Shown here: one piece after another, positions 34,917 to 43,056 of the stretch
How positions within the stretch are numbered: the first letter of the stretch is position 1
Layout: each line of letters opens with the position of its first letter
From: Microbacterium sp. Bi121
GTDB lineage: Bacteria > Actinomycetota > Actinomycetes > Actinomycetales > Microbacteriaceae
DNA: 64,000 nt
NCBI RefSeq assembly: GCF_918698005.1
Contig: NZ_CAKKLJ010000002.1
Coordinates: 124,001 to 188,000 of the forward strand
Reading direction: 5' to 3'
The notes under the pieces: model-generated
The model's input: the letters and a program-made list of their open reading frames with translations, nothing else
Told to the model about the DNA's origin: nothing
The model's database searches: none
Made by a program: the position numbers and the translations under genes

Positions 34917-35908
34917 ACACATCCGAACAGCGCCCCGCAGACCTGCGCCGCGCGCGGCGGGCTTTCCTCTTCGTCGGACTCGCGGCCCCTCTCGTGATCG
35001 CGGCCGCCGCGCTCGCCCCGATCCTCATCTGGCTCCCTGAGCTGCCCGACCGGGTCGTCACGCACTGGGGGCCCAACGGACCGGACGGCTTCGGCAGCCC
35101 CGACATGTACATCTGGCTTCAACTCATCGTCGGGCTCGGCGTCCCGCTGCTTCTGACGCTCCCCGTGCTCGGCCTGATGCGCGAGGCGTGGGGCATGACC
35201 TGCCGGCTTCTCGCAGCGGTGTCACTCGGCGCCTCCGTGCTGATCGCCTCGGCATCCGTCGGCTCCGTCGCCGTGCAGCGCGGCGGCGGTGACGGCGCGG
35301 GCATCGGCATCGTCATGGCGATCGGCTTCAGCGGGATGCTCGTGTTCGGGGTCGTCGGCTGGTTCCTGCAGCCGAACGTGACGATGTCACCTGCCACGCG
35401 CCGCGCCGTGCAGCTGGGCCTGGCGCCAGGGGAACGCGCCGCCTGGTTCGGAACGGCGGCCATGGGGCGACCCGGCGTCATCGGACTGGTGCTGGCGGTG
35501 CTGCTCCTGGCCGCCACGACCGCTTGGGTGTTCGTGATGGACGTCGGGGTCGGCTGGATCCTGGCAGCGGCGACGCTGCTCGTGATCGTGCTGATCGCCA
35601 CGAGCCTCGTGTTCCGAGTCCGAGTGAGCGCCGAGGGGTTGCGGGTGCGGTCGATCGCCGGCTGGCCGCGCTGGAGCATCCCGGCATCGGACATCACCGA
35701 CGTGCGCGCCGTGTCCGTCAACCCGATGGGCGACTTCGGCGGGTGGGGCGTGCGCATCGCGGTCGACGGTCGGATGGGGGTGGTCCTGCGTACAGGCGAC
35801 GGTCTTCAGGTGACGCGCCGGAGCGGCCGCCGATTCGTCGTCACCGTCGACGATGCCGCGACCGCAGCCGCCGTTCTGTCCACTGCAGTGAAGGGAGTCA
35901 GCTCATGA
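34913..35908 (+). CDS. DUF1648-containing multi-pass membrane protein
   Basis: A 331-aa membrane protein. The N-terminal part (about 40-90) has the DUF1648 hallmark of a helix followed by LPDRVVTHWGPNGPDGF; about six further helices follow, then a soluble C-terminal part with ITDVRAVSVNPMGDFGGWGV, a PH-like segment found in related proteins. Such proteins are often the target genes of YtrA-type regulators and are linked to cell-envelope stress, but no biochemical role is known. It overlaps both neighbours by 4 nt (ATGA). Confidence 0.8.
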   Translation: MNTSEQRPADLRRARRAFLFVGLAAPLVIAAAALAPILIWLPELPDRVVTHWGPNGPDGFGSPDMYIWLQLIVGLGVPLLLTLPVLGLMREAWGMTCRLLAAVSLGASVLIASASVGSVAVQRGGGDGAGIGIVMAIGFSGMLVFGVVGWFLQPNVTMSPATRRAVQLGLAPGERAAWFGTAAMGRPGVIGLVLAVLLLAATTAWVFVMDVGVGWILAAATLLVIVLIATSLVFRVRVSAEGLRVRSIAGWPRWSIPASDITDVRAVSVNPMGDFGGWGVRIAVDGRMGVVLRTGDGLQVTRRSGRRFVVTVDDAATAAAVLSTAVKGVSS

Positions 35909-36846
35909 CCCGCATCCGCCCGATCGCCACCATCTCGTTCGTCATCCTGGCCCTGGGGCTCGCTTGGCTCGTCGCCCTGCCCCTGTGGATGGATGGCGGA
36001 CTCGCGAGTCCGCTGTTCGGCGTTCTCGTCCCGCTGATGATGTTCACTCCGACGATCGCCGTCGTCATAGTGATGCTCGTGCTGCGTCCCGTGCCGGCGG
36101 GCGAGAGACTGCGATTCCTCGGCATGTGGCCGCTGCGCCCGGCGAAGCGCGTCGTCTGGATGATCGTCGTCGGCCTGTTCGCACCGCTCGTGCTCGTCGT
36201 GGCATCCGTCGCGGTGGCGGCGCTGTTCGGCTGGGTGCAGCTCGACCTCGTGCACTTCTCGGGCTACGCCGACGTGCTGGCGGAGGTCGCGCCTGCCGGT
36301 GCGCCCGTGCCGCCCGCCGGTCTCGCGATCCTGTCGCAGCTCGTGCTCATCCCGATCGCAGCCACGACCGTCAACGCCGTCGTCGCCTTCGGGGAGGAGC
36401 TCGGATGGCGGGGATTCCTCGTGCCGGCGCTCCGGCCGCTCGGCACCTGGCCCTCGTTACTGCTCAGCGGAGCGATCTGGGGCGTCTGGCACGCACCGAT
36501 CATCCTGCTCGGCTACAACTTCGGTCGGTTCGACCTCACCGGCGTGCTGTTCATGACGGGCGGATGCATCGCCTGGGGCATCCTGCTGGGCTGGTTGCGC
36601 CTGCGCTCGGCGTCGGTGTGGCCCGCTGTCTTCGCGCACGGCATGATGAACGCGTCCGCCGCGCTCATCACGCTGCTCTACGCATCGGGCACGACCTTCG
36701 ACATGGCGGTCGCAGGCTCCCTCGGCGTCGCCGGATGGATCGTCTGCGCCATCGCGGCCGTCGTGCTCGCAGTGACGGGCCAGTTCCGTCGGCAGCCGGA
36801 GCTCGCCGGAGCCCCAGGGCGGCTGCTCTCGCCGCCGCGCTCCTGA
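35905..36846 (+). CDS. CPBP-family intramembrane metalloprotease (Abi/CAAX-type)
   Basis: A 313-aa membrane protein with about eight helices. Motif 1 is GEELGWRGFLVPAL (EExxxR), motif 2 WGVWHAPII, and motif 3 HGMMNAS; the two Glu and the His residues would bind zinc inside the membrane, as in Rce1 and bacterial Abi proteins. Bacterial members are often associated with bacteriocin self-immunity or membrane-protein processing. It is the third gene of the gntR-DUF1648-CPBP operon, translationally coupled by ATGA. Confidence 0.88.
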   Translation: MTRIRPIATISFVILALGLAWLVALPLWMDGGLASPLFGVLVPLMMFTPTIAVVIVMLVLRPVPAGERLRFLGMWPLRPAKRVVWMIVVGLFAPLVLVVASVAVAALFGWVQLDLVHFSGYADVLAEVAPAGAPVPPAGLAILSQLVLIPIAATTVNAVVAFGEELGWRGFLVPALRPLGTWPSLLLSGAIWGVWHAPIILLGYNFGRFDLTGVLFMTGGCIAWGILLGWLRLRSASVWPAVFAHGMMNASAALITLLYASGTTFDMAVAGSLGVAGWIVCAIAAVVLAVTGQFRRQPELAGAPGRLLSPPRS

Positions 36847-36884
36847 GCCTTGACGGCATCGACCGGGCGGGGTTGGGTGGAGCC

Positions 36885-37553
36885 ATGGCCGAATCCACAC
36901 CGGCGAACTGGCGCCGCACCGATGAGTTCCTCTCCGATCTGCTCGTCGGACACGACCCCGGTCTCGACGCGGCGCTCGCCGCGCAGCATGACGCCGGGCT
37001 TCCCGAGATCGAGGTCGCGCCGGTCAGCGGCAAGCTGCTGAACCTGCTCGCACGCTTCAGCGGCGCGCGGCGCGTGCTCGAGATCGGCACGCTGGGCGGC
37101 TACTCGACGATCTGGCTCGCGCGAGGCGTCGGCGACGGGGGAGAGGTCGTGACGATCGAGGCGGAGCCGGCGAACGCGGCGATCGCACGAACCAACATCG
37201 ACGCAGCAGGAGTCGGCGATCGTGTGGCGATCCGCATCGGGCGCGCAGCAGACGTTCTCCCGACCCTCGAAGGCTCGGATCCGTTCGACCTCGTCTTCAT
37301 CGACGCTGACAAGGAGTCGAACACGATCTACCTCGACTGGGCCGCACGTCTCGGTCAGTCCGGAACCGTCGTGATCGTCGACAACATCGGCCGTGAGGGC
37401 GAGATCGTCGACGACGACACGACCGACCCGATGGTGATCGGCACCCGCGACGGTCTGCGGATGCTGGCCGACGATCCGCGCTTCGACGCCACGGCGCTGC
37501 AGACCGTCGGGATCAAGGGCTGGGACGGCGTCGCGCTCGCTCTCGTCCTGTGA
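36885..37553 (+). CDS. SAM-dependent O-methyltransferase (class I, COMT-like family 3)
   Basis: A 222-aa Rossmann methyltransferase of the O-methyltransferase family 3 (PF01596). The SAM loop is VLEIGTLGGYSTIWLA, followed by the acidic VTIEAEP and the catalytic/metal-binding FDLVFIDADKE and VIVDNIGREG. Enzymes of this group methylate catechol-like or caffeoyl substrates with Mg2+; the actual substrate is unknown. ATG 36885 follows GGTGGAG. The region 5' of it in the same frame is the shadow of the CPBP gene. Confidence 0.88.
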   Translation: MAESTPANWRRTDEFLSDLLVGHDPGLDAALAAQHDAGLPEIEVAPVSGKLLNLLARFSGARRVLEIGTLGGYSTIWLARGVGDGGEVVTIEAEPANAAIARTNIDAAGVGDRVAIRIGRAADVLPTLEGSDPFDLVFIDADKESNTIYLDWAARLGQSGTVVIVDNIGREGEIVDDDTTDPMVIGTRDGLRMLADDPRFDATALQTVGIKGWDGVALALVL

Positions 37554-37571
37554 CGGGCGGATGCCGCGCAC

Positions 37572-37577
37572 TAGACT
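37572..37577 (+). promoter_or_regulatory. -10 box of eno
   Basis: TAGACT predicts a start near 37584 and a leader of about 50 nt that ends in AAGGAG before GTG 37635. Unlike many neighbours, eno has a normal leader with a strong ribosome site. Confidence 0.5.
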
Positions 37578-37619
37578 GGCGACGGATCGACGACGCTCCA
37601 CACACCACCCTTTCTCTGA

Positions 37620-38915
<1,296 letters not shown>

Positions 38916-38936
38916 ATGCTGACGCAGCGCAGCTGA

Positions 38937-38991
38937 GACACGACAGAAGGGGGAACCATGGCCAGGCGTCCGGTTCCCCCTTCTCGTGTTC
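38937..38991 (+). promoter_or_regulatory. Strong hairpin enclosing the ribosome site and start of the ftsB-like gene
   Basis: AGAAGGGGGAACC (38945-38957) pairs perfectly with GGTTCCCCCTTCT (38972-38984), extended by ACG/CGT with a small bulge. The ATG (38958) is in the 14-nt loop and the ribosome site lies in the left arm. It could be the eno terminator, a translation block, or both. Confidence 0.7.
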
Positions 38992-39482
38992 AGGCACCGT
39001 CTGTTGCACAGGCACAGCGTGCTCAGGCGGAGCGCGCATCCCGACGGCCTCAGGTCGACGTTCGCGACTGGGCTTCGGGCATCCGCCTGTCCGGATTCAT
39101 GGTCATCATGCTCTCGCTGGTGATCCTGGGCGCTTGGGTCCTGGTGCCGACGCTCGGCACCTACATCGACCAGCGGCAGAAGATCGCGGCGCTCGAGGCA
39201 TCGGTGCAGGTGAGTGCCGAGCAGATCGAGGAGCTCGAGCAGGTGCGTGAACGCTGGGACGACCCGGCGTACATCACCACGCAGGCGCGCGAGCGGCTGT
39301 ACTACGTCAAACCCGGCGAGGTCGTGTACCTCGTGGACAACGATCTGGACCCGGCATCTCTTCCGCAGGAACAGGCGCCGGTGAGCGACGAACTGGAGGA
39401 GACGCCGGCGGACTGGATGCCGCAGCTGCTGCGCTCCGTCGCCGGTGCCGGGCTCGCTCAGAACGCCACGTCCGCGGAGTAG
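38958..39482 (+). CDS. ftsB: FtsB/DivIC-family septum formation initiator
   Basis: A 174-aa bitopic division protein. A basic N-terminal tail (about 1-43) is followed by one membrane helix (about 46-68) and an extracytoplasmic coiled coil with heptad-like KIAALEASVQVSAEQIEELE, then ITTQARERLYYVKPGE, the DivIC/FtsB hallmark. It should form the FtsQ-FtsL-FtsB trimer that activates septal peptidoglycan synthesis. Its position just after eno is conserved in bacteria. The start region lies in a strong hairpin. Confidence 0.88.
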   Translation: MARRPVPPSRVQAPSVAQAQRAQAERASRRPQVDVRDWASGIRLSGFMVIMLSLVILGAWVLVPTLGTYIDQRQKIAALEASVQVSAEQIEELEQVRERWDDPAYITTQARERLYYVKPGEVVYLVDNDLDPASLPQEQAPVSDELEETPADWMPQLLRSVAGAGLAQNATSAE

Positions 39483-39510
39483 TCCACGGGTTTCCCAGGT
39501 GGGGCTCCCG

Positions 39511-39516
39511 TAGGCT
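39511..39516 (+). promoter_or_regulatory. -10 box, leaderless promoter of the DUF501 gene
   Basis: TAGGCT, then 6 nt, then GTG 39523. An in-frame GTG at 39517 directly abuts the hexamer and is therefore less likely to be the start. Confidence 0.45.
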
Positions 39517-39522
39517 GTGACG

Positions 39523-40044
39523 GTGACGACGCCCCCCTTCGCCCTGCCGACGCCTGCCGAGATCGACGTGGTGTCGGCGCAGCTCGGTCGCCGGGCGCGC
39601 GGCGTCGTCGGGATCGCCGCTCGGTGCGTCTGCGGGAATCCGACCGTGGTCGCCACCAGCCCCCGTCTCGATGACGGATCGCCGTTCCCGACGTTCTACT
39701 ACCTCACCCATCCGGCGGCCACCGCGGCCATGTCGACGCTCGAGGCCACTCAGGTGATGCCAGAGCTCGCCGCGCTGCTGGAAGCGGACGAGACGGTCGC
39801 CGACGCCTATCGCGCGGCGCACGAGGCCTACCTGGCCGACCGTGCGCAGTTCGGTGAGGTGCCGGAGATCGACGGCATCTCCGCCGGTGGCATGCCCACG
39901 CGCGTGAAGTGCCTGCATGCACTCGCCGGACACGCGCTCGCCGCCGGCCCCGGCGTGAATCCGATCGGGGATGCCGCGCTCGAGCGCTCGAGCTGGTCGC
40001 CCGAGCGCTGCCAATGCGAGGATCCGGGAGCCGCGACGCGATGA
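39523..40044 (+). CDS. DUF501 protein, conserved in actinobacteria
   Basis: A 173-aa protein of DUF501 (PF04417), found beside eno and ftsB in most actinobacteria and of unknown role. The conserved features are CVCGNPTVVATSPRLDDG and FPTFYYLTHP in the N-terminal half, and MPTRVKCLHALAGHALA near the C-terminus, with Cys and His residues that could bind metal. Start GTG 39523 is chosen from the -10 spacing; GTG 39517 is an alternative. The stop overlaps the protease start (ATGA). Confidence 0.88.
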   Translation: MTTPPFALPTPAEIDVVSAQLGRRARGVVGIAARCVCGNPTVVATSPRLDDGSPFPTFYYLTHPAATAAMSTLEATQVMPELAALLEADETVADAYRAAHEAYLADRAQFGEVPEIDGISAGGMPTRVKCLHALAGHALAAGPGVNPIGDAALERSSWSPERCQCEDPGAATR

Positions 40045-41351
40045 GGTGGAAGGCGATGCTGCGAGGCACCGTCGCAGCGGTTGCGGTCGCGGCATCCGTT
40101 CTGCTCACCGGAGCGACGGCGACACCATCGCCGACGCCCACCCCGCCGATTCCCGACGACCCGACCGATCCGGTGCGGGCGCTGGAGTACTGGCTCGACG
40201 GCGCCGGCATCCGCGAAGCCTGGCAGACGACGCGGGGCAAGGGCGTGACGATCGCCGTCATCGACACCGGCATCGGCAAGGTGCCCTCGGTGTTCGGCGA
40301 TGCTGTCGTCGGCGGCACCGACGTGTCGGGGAGCGGGTCGCCGGACGGACGCTCGCCCGTGGGCGTGGTCGACGGCGACCACGGCTCCTGGGTCGGGTCA
40401 CTCGCGGCCGGGCGCGGCAAGACGGATGGCACCGGAATGATCGGCGTCGCGCCGGAGGCGAACCTGTTGTCGGTGTCGATCGGCTTCGGAGCATCGGCAT
40501 CCGTCCCCTTCGTCGATCAGGTCGCGAAGGGCATCCGGTGGGCTGTCGACAACGGCGCGGACATCATCAACATGTCCTTCACGACGAACACGCTCGACTG
40601 GGATGAGAGCTGGGACGACGCGTTCCTGTACGCCTATGAGCACGACGTCGTGGTCGTGGTCGCTGCGGGCAACCGCGGCAGCGGCACGTCGATGATCGGT
40701 GCACCGGCGACGATCCCCGGCGTGCTGACCGTCGGCGGCGTCGACCAGACGGGGACAGCCAGCGTCGAAGCCTCGACGCAGGGCATCACGATCGGCATCT
40801 CTGCGCCCAGTGAGGGCCTTCTCGGCGTCTCGGCCGATGGCGAGCTGGCCTCCTGGCGCGGCACGAGTGGTGCGGCGCCCATCGTCGCCGGTGCCGCCGC
40901 TCTGATCCGGTCGGCTCACCCCGAATTGGATGCCGCGAACGTGATCAACCGCATCATCAAGACCGCGATCCCCGTCGAGGGCGTGACGGACCTGCCGGAT
41001 CCGCTGTACGGATACGGCCTGCTCGATGCCGCCGCAGCGGTGAAGACGTCGCTGCCCCTGGTCGACAAGAATCCGATGGGCGATCTCGCCGAATGGGTGC
41101 GGCTCTACCGCCGCGCGGACGCGGCACCGGCCCCTGAGCCGGAGGTGAAACCGGCCGAGGTGCTGCCGCTGCCGGCCGCCGATCCGCCCAGCGAGCCCGG
41201 TTCTCCGCTGATTCCGAGTGCCGAGTCGCTGCGCTACGGTACTCTGCCGCTCTTGGTGCTCACAGTCCCTGGTATTCTGATTGCGCTAGGCGTCACCGCA
41301 GCTGCCCGGCGCATCCGATCGGCGCGCAAGCCAAGCACGCCAGCAGCCTGA
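40041..41351 (+). CDS. Secreted, membrane-anchored subtilisin-like serine protease (mycosin-like)
   Basis: A 436-aa S8 family protease. Signal peptide about 1-28, catalytic triad Asp75 (VIDTGIG), His114 (DGDHGSWVGSL), Ser276 (WRGTSGAAP) and oxyanion Asn211 (AAGNRGSG); then a Pro-rich stretch (about 385-410) and a C-terminal membrane helix with a basic tail. This order is that of type VII-associated mycosins (MycP), which sit at the outer membrane face of ESX systems. No other ESX gene is visible here, so its partner is unknown. The start overlaps the DUF501 stop by 4 nt. Confidence 0.9.
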   Translation: MRWKAMLRGTVAAVAVAASVLLTGATATPSPTPTPPIPDDPTDPVRALEYWLDGAGIREAWQTTRGKGVTIAVIDTGIGKVPSVFGDAVVGGTDVSGSGSPDGRSPVGVVDGDHGSWVGSLAAGRGKTDGTGMIGVAPEANLLSVSIGFGASASVPFVDQVAKGIRWAVDNGADIINMSFTTNTLDWDESWDDAFLYAYEHDVVVVVAAGNRGSGTSMIGAPATIPGVLTVGGVDQTGTASVEASTQGITIGISAPSEGLLGVSADGELASWRGTSGAAPIVAGAAALIRSAHPELDAANVINRIIKTAIPVEGVTDLPDPLYGYGLLDAAAAVKTSLPLVDKNPMGDLAEWVRLYRRADAAPAPEPEVKPAEVLPLPAADPPSEPGSPLIPSAESLRYGTLPLLVLTVPGILIALGVTAAARRIRSARKPSTPAA

Positions 41352-41368
41352 CGAGGAGTTGTCCTTCT

Positions 41369-42865
41369 GTGCCTGAGAACAGCACTGAGCGAGTGAACAC
41401 TGTGCCTATGAACAGCAGCGTGCCCAAGATTCTGGTCGTCGGTGGCGGCTACGCAGGTTTCTACACGGCGTGGAAGCTCGAGAAGCACCTCCGCAAGGGC
41501 GAGGCAGAGGTCACCATGGTCGACCCGCTGCCCTACATGACCTACCAGCCGTTCCTGCCGGAGGTCGCGGCCGGCTCGATCGAGGCGCGTCATGCTGTCG
41601 TCGCTCACCGCCGTCACCTCAAGCGCACGAACGTCATCACCGCCAAGGTGACCGGCATCAACCACGCGAAGAAGGTCGCCACGATCACACCTCCGCTCGG
41701 TGAGTCGTACGAGTTCGAGTACGACCAGATCGTGGTCACCGCCGGTGCCGTGTCGCGCACGTTCCCGATCCCGGGCATCGCCGACAACGCGATCGGTCTG
41801 AAGACCATCGAAGAGGCCGTTGCGGTCCGCGACCGCCTCATGTCGAACTTCGACAAGGCCGCATCGCTGCCTGCGGGCCCCGAGCGCGACCGTCTGCTCA
41901 CGGTCGTCGTCGTCGGTGGTGGCTTCGCCGGCATCGAGGCGTTCGCCGAGCTCCGCTCGCTCGCCTCGTCGCTGGTCGGCAAGTACCCGCAGCTGACCTT
42001 CGACGACACGCACTTCCACCTCATCGAGGCGATGGGGCGCATCATGCCCGAGGTTTCGCAGAAGACGAGCGAGTGGGTGCTCAAGGACCTCGCCAAGCGC
42101 GGCGCGTACGTGCACCTCGACACGCAGGTTCAGGGTGCAGAGGGCGGCAACGTAGCACTCTCCACCGGCGAGGTCATCCCGACCGACCTCATCATCTGGA
42201 CCGCGGGCGTCATGGCGAATCCGACGGTGGTCCGCGGCGGCGACCTTCCCGCGGAGGAGCGCGGTCGCATCCAGACCCGTGCCGACCTCCGCGTCGGCAC
42301 GCCAGAAGCCTTCGTCGAGGGCGCCTGGGCGGCCGGTGATGTCTCCGCCGTTCCCGATCTCTCGGGTGGCGGCGTGGGCGGCTACTGCGTCCCGAACGCA
42401 CAGCACGCCGTTCGTCAGGCCAAGCGCCTCGCGAAGAACCTCACCGCGGTCCTGCGCGGCGAGGAGACCAAGGACTACTTCCACAAGAACCTCGGTGCCG
42501 TGGCCGGTCTCGGCCTCTACAACGGTGTCTTCCAGTCGGGCAACCTCGCGCTCAAGGGCTTCGTCGCCTGGGTCGCGCACCGCGGCTACCACGGCCTCGC
42601 GATGCCGACGTGGGAGCGCAAGTGGCGCGTCCTGTGGGGCTGGTGGAACAACCTGTGGCTGGGTCGCGACCTCGTGAACCTGCAGACCGTGCAGAACCCG
42701 CGCTACATCTTCGAGGAGTTCGCCGCGCGTCCGCGTCCGGCAGCGGATGCTGCTCCCGCGGCCAAGCCTGCTGACAAGCCCGCAGCCGCCAAGGCGACCG
42801 CGAAGAAGGCTCCGGCGAAGCCGTCCGTCTCGGCCGCCGAGGCTGCGAAGGCAGCCGCGAAGTAA
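41369..42865 (+). CDS. ndh: Type II NADH:quinone oxidoreductase (NDH-2) with an Ala/Lys-rich tail
   Basis: A 498-aa non-proton-pumping respiratory dehydrogenase that passes electrons from NADH to menaquinone. FAD site VVGGGYAGFYTAWKL, NADH site VVVVGGGFAGIEAFAEL, and the second FAD motif around GAWAAGDVSAVPDL are clear; the amphipathic membrane-binding region precedes the tail. About 45 C-terminal residues are almost only A, K, P and S (KPADKPAAAKATAKKAPAKP and onward), an unusual histone-H1-like extension. GTG 41369 follows AGGAG. A good terminator hairpin follows. Confidence 0.94.
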   Translation: MPENSTERVNTVPMNSSVPKILVVGGGYAGFYTAWKLEKHLRKGEAEVTMVDPLPYMTYQPFLPEVAAGSIEARHAVVAHRRHLKRTNVITAKVTGINHAKKVATITPPLGESYEFEYDQIVVTAGAVSRTFPIPGIADNAIGLKTIEEAVAVRDRLMSNFDKAASLPAGPERDRLLTVVVVGGGFAGIEAFAELRSLASSLVGKYPQLTFDDTHFHLIEAMGRIMPEVSQKTSEWVLKDLAKRGAYVHLDTQVQGAEGGNVALSTGEVIPTDLIIWTAGVMANPTVVRGGDLPAEERGRIQTRADLRVGTPEAFVEGAWAAGDVSAVPDLSGGGVGGYCVPNAQHAVRQAKRLAKNLTAVLRGEETKDYFHKNLGAVAGLGLYNGVFQSGNLALKGFVAWVAHRGYHGLAMPTWERKWRVLWGWWNNLWLGRDLVNLQTVQNPRYIFEEFAARPRPAADAAPAAKPADKPAAAKATAKKAPAKPSVSAAEAAKAAAK

Positions 42866-42871
42866 CGCGAC

Positions 42872-42920
42872 AACGCAGAGACCGCCCTCTCCCGCATTCG
42901 GGAAGGGCGGTTTCTGCGTT
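42872..42920. terminator. Terminator hairpin between ndh and the tRNA gene
   Basis: AACGCAGAGACCGCCCT (from 42872) pairs with AGGGCGGTTTCTGCGTT (to 42920), with an additional TCCCG/CGGGA inner stem. It lies 6 nt after the ndh stop and would end both ndh and the opposing tRNA transcript. Confidence 0.85.
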
Positions 42921-42930
42921 CTCGAGGCGG

Positions 42931-43003
42931 TGCCCCCACTGGGACTCGAACCCAGACTGAAGCGATTTTAAGTCGCCTGCCTCTGCCATTGGGCTATGGG
43001 GGC
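42931..43003 (-). tRNA. tRNA with UAA anticodon, predicted Leu, short variable loop
   Basis: A full 73-nt cloverleaf on the minus strand. Acceptor GCCCCCA/TGGGGGC, a short D stem with loop AATGGCAGA, anticodon stem GGCGA/TCGCT with loop CTTAAAA (anticodon TAA, plus-strand 42968-42970), T arm CTGGG/CCCAG with TTCGAGT, discriminator A73, no encoded CCA. The anticodon UAA reads UUA leucine codons, but the variable loop is only five bases, whereas bacterial leucine tRNAs have a long variable arm. Identity is therefore uncertain even though the gene itself is clear. Confidence 0.85.
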
Positions 43004-43044
43004 ATGACATCCTCAGCCTAGGGCGTCTCGAGACTCCGAGGTCG

Positions 43045-43050
43045 TATGGT
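43045..43050 (+). promoter_or_regulatory. -10 box, leaderless promoter of the PLP-enzyme gene
   Basis: TATGGT, then 6 nt, then GTG 43057. Confidence 0.5.
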
Positions 43051-43056
43051 GGGGGA

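Noticed and set aside
42931..43003. Reading the tRNA as tRNA-Lys
   Set aside because: The anticodon loop is CTTAAAA, giving UAA; a Lys tRNA would have UUU or CUU in that place.
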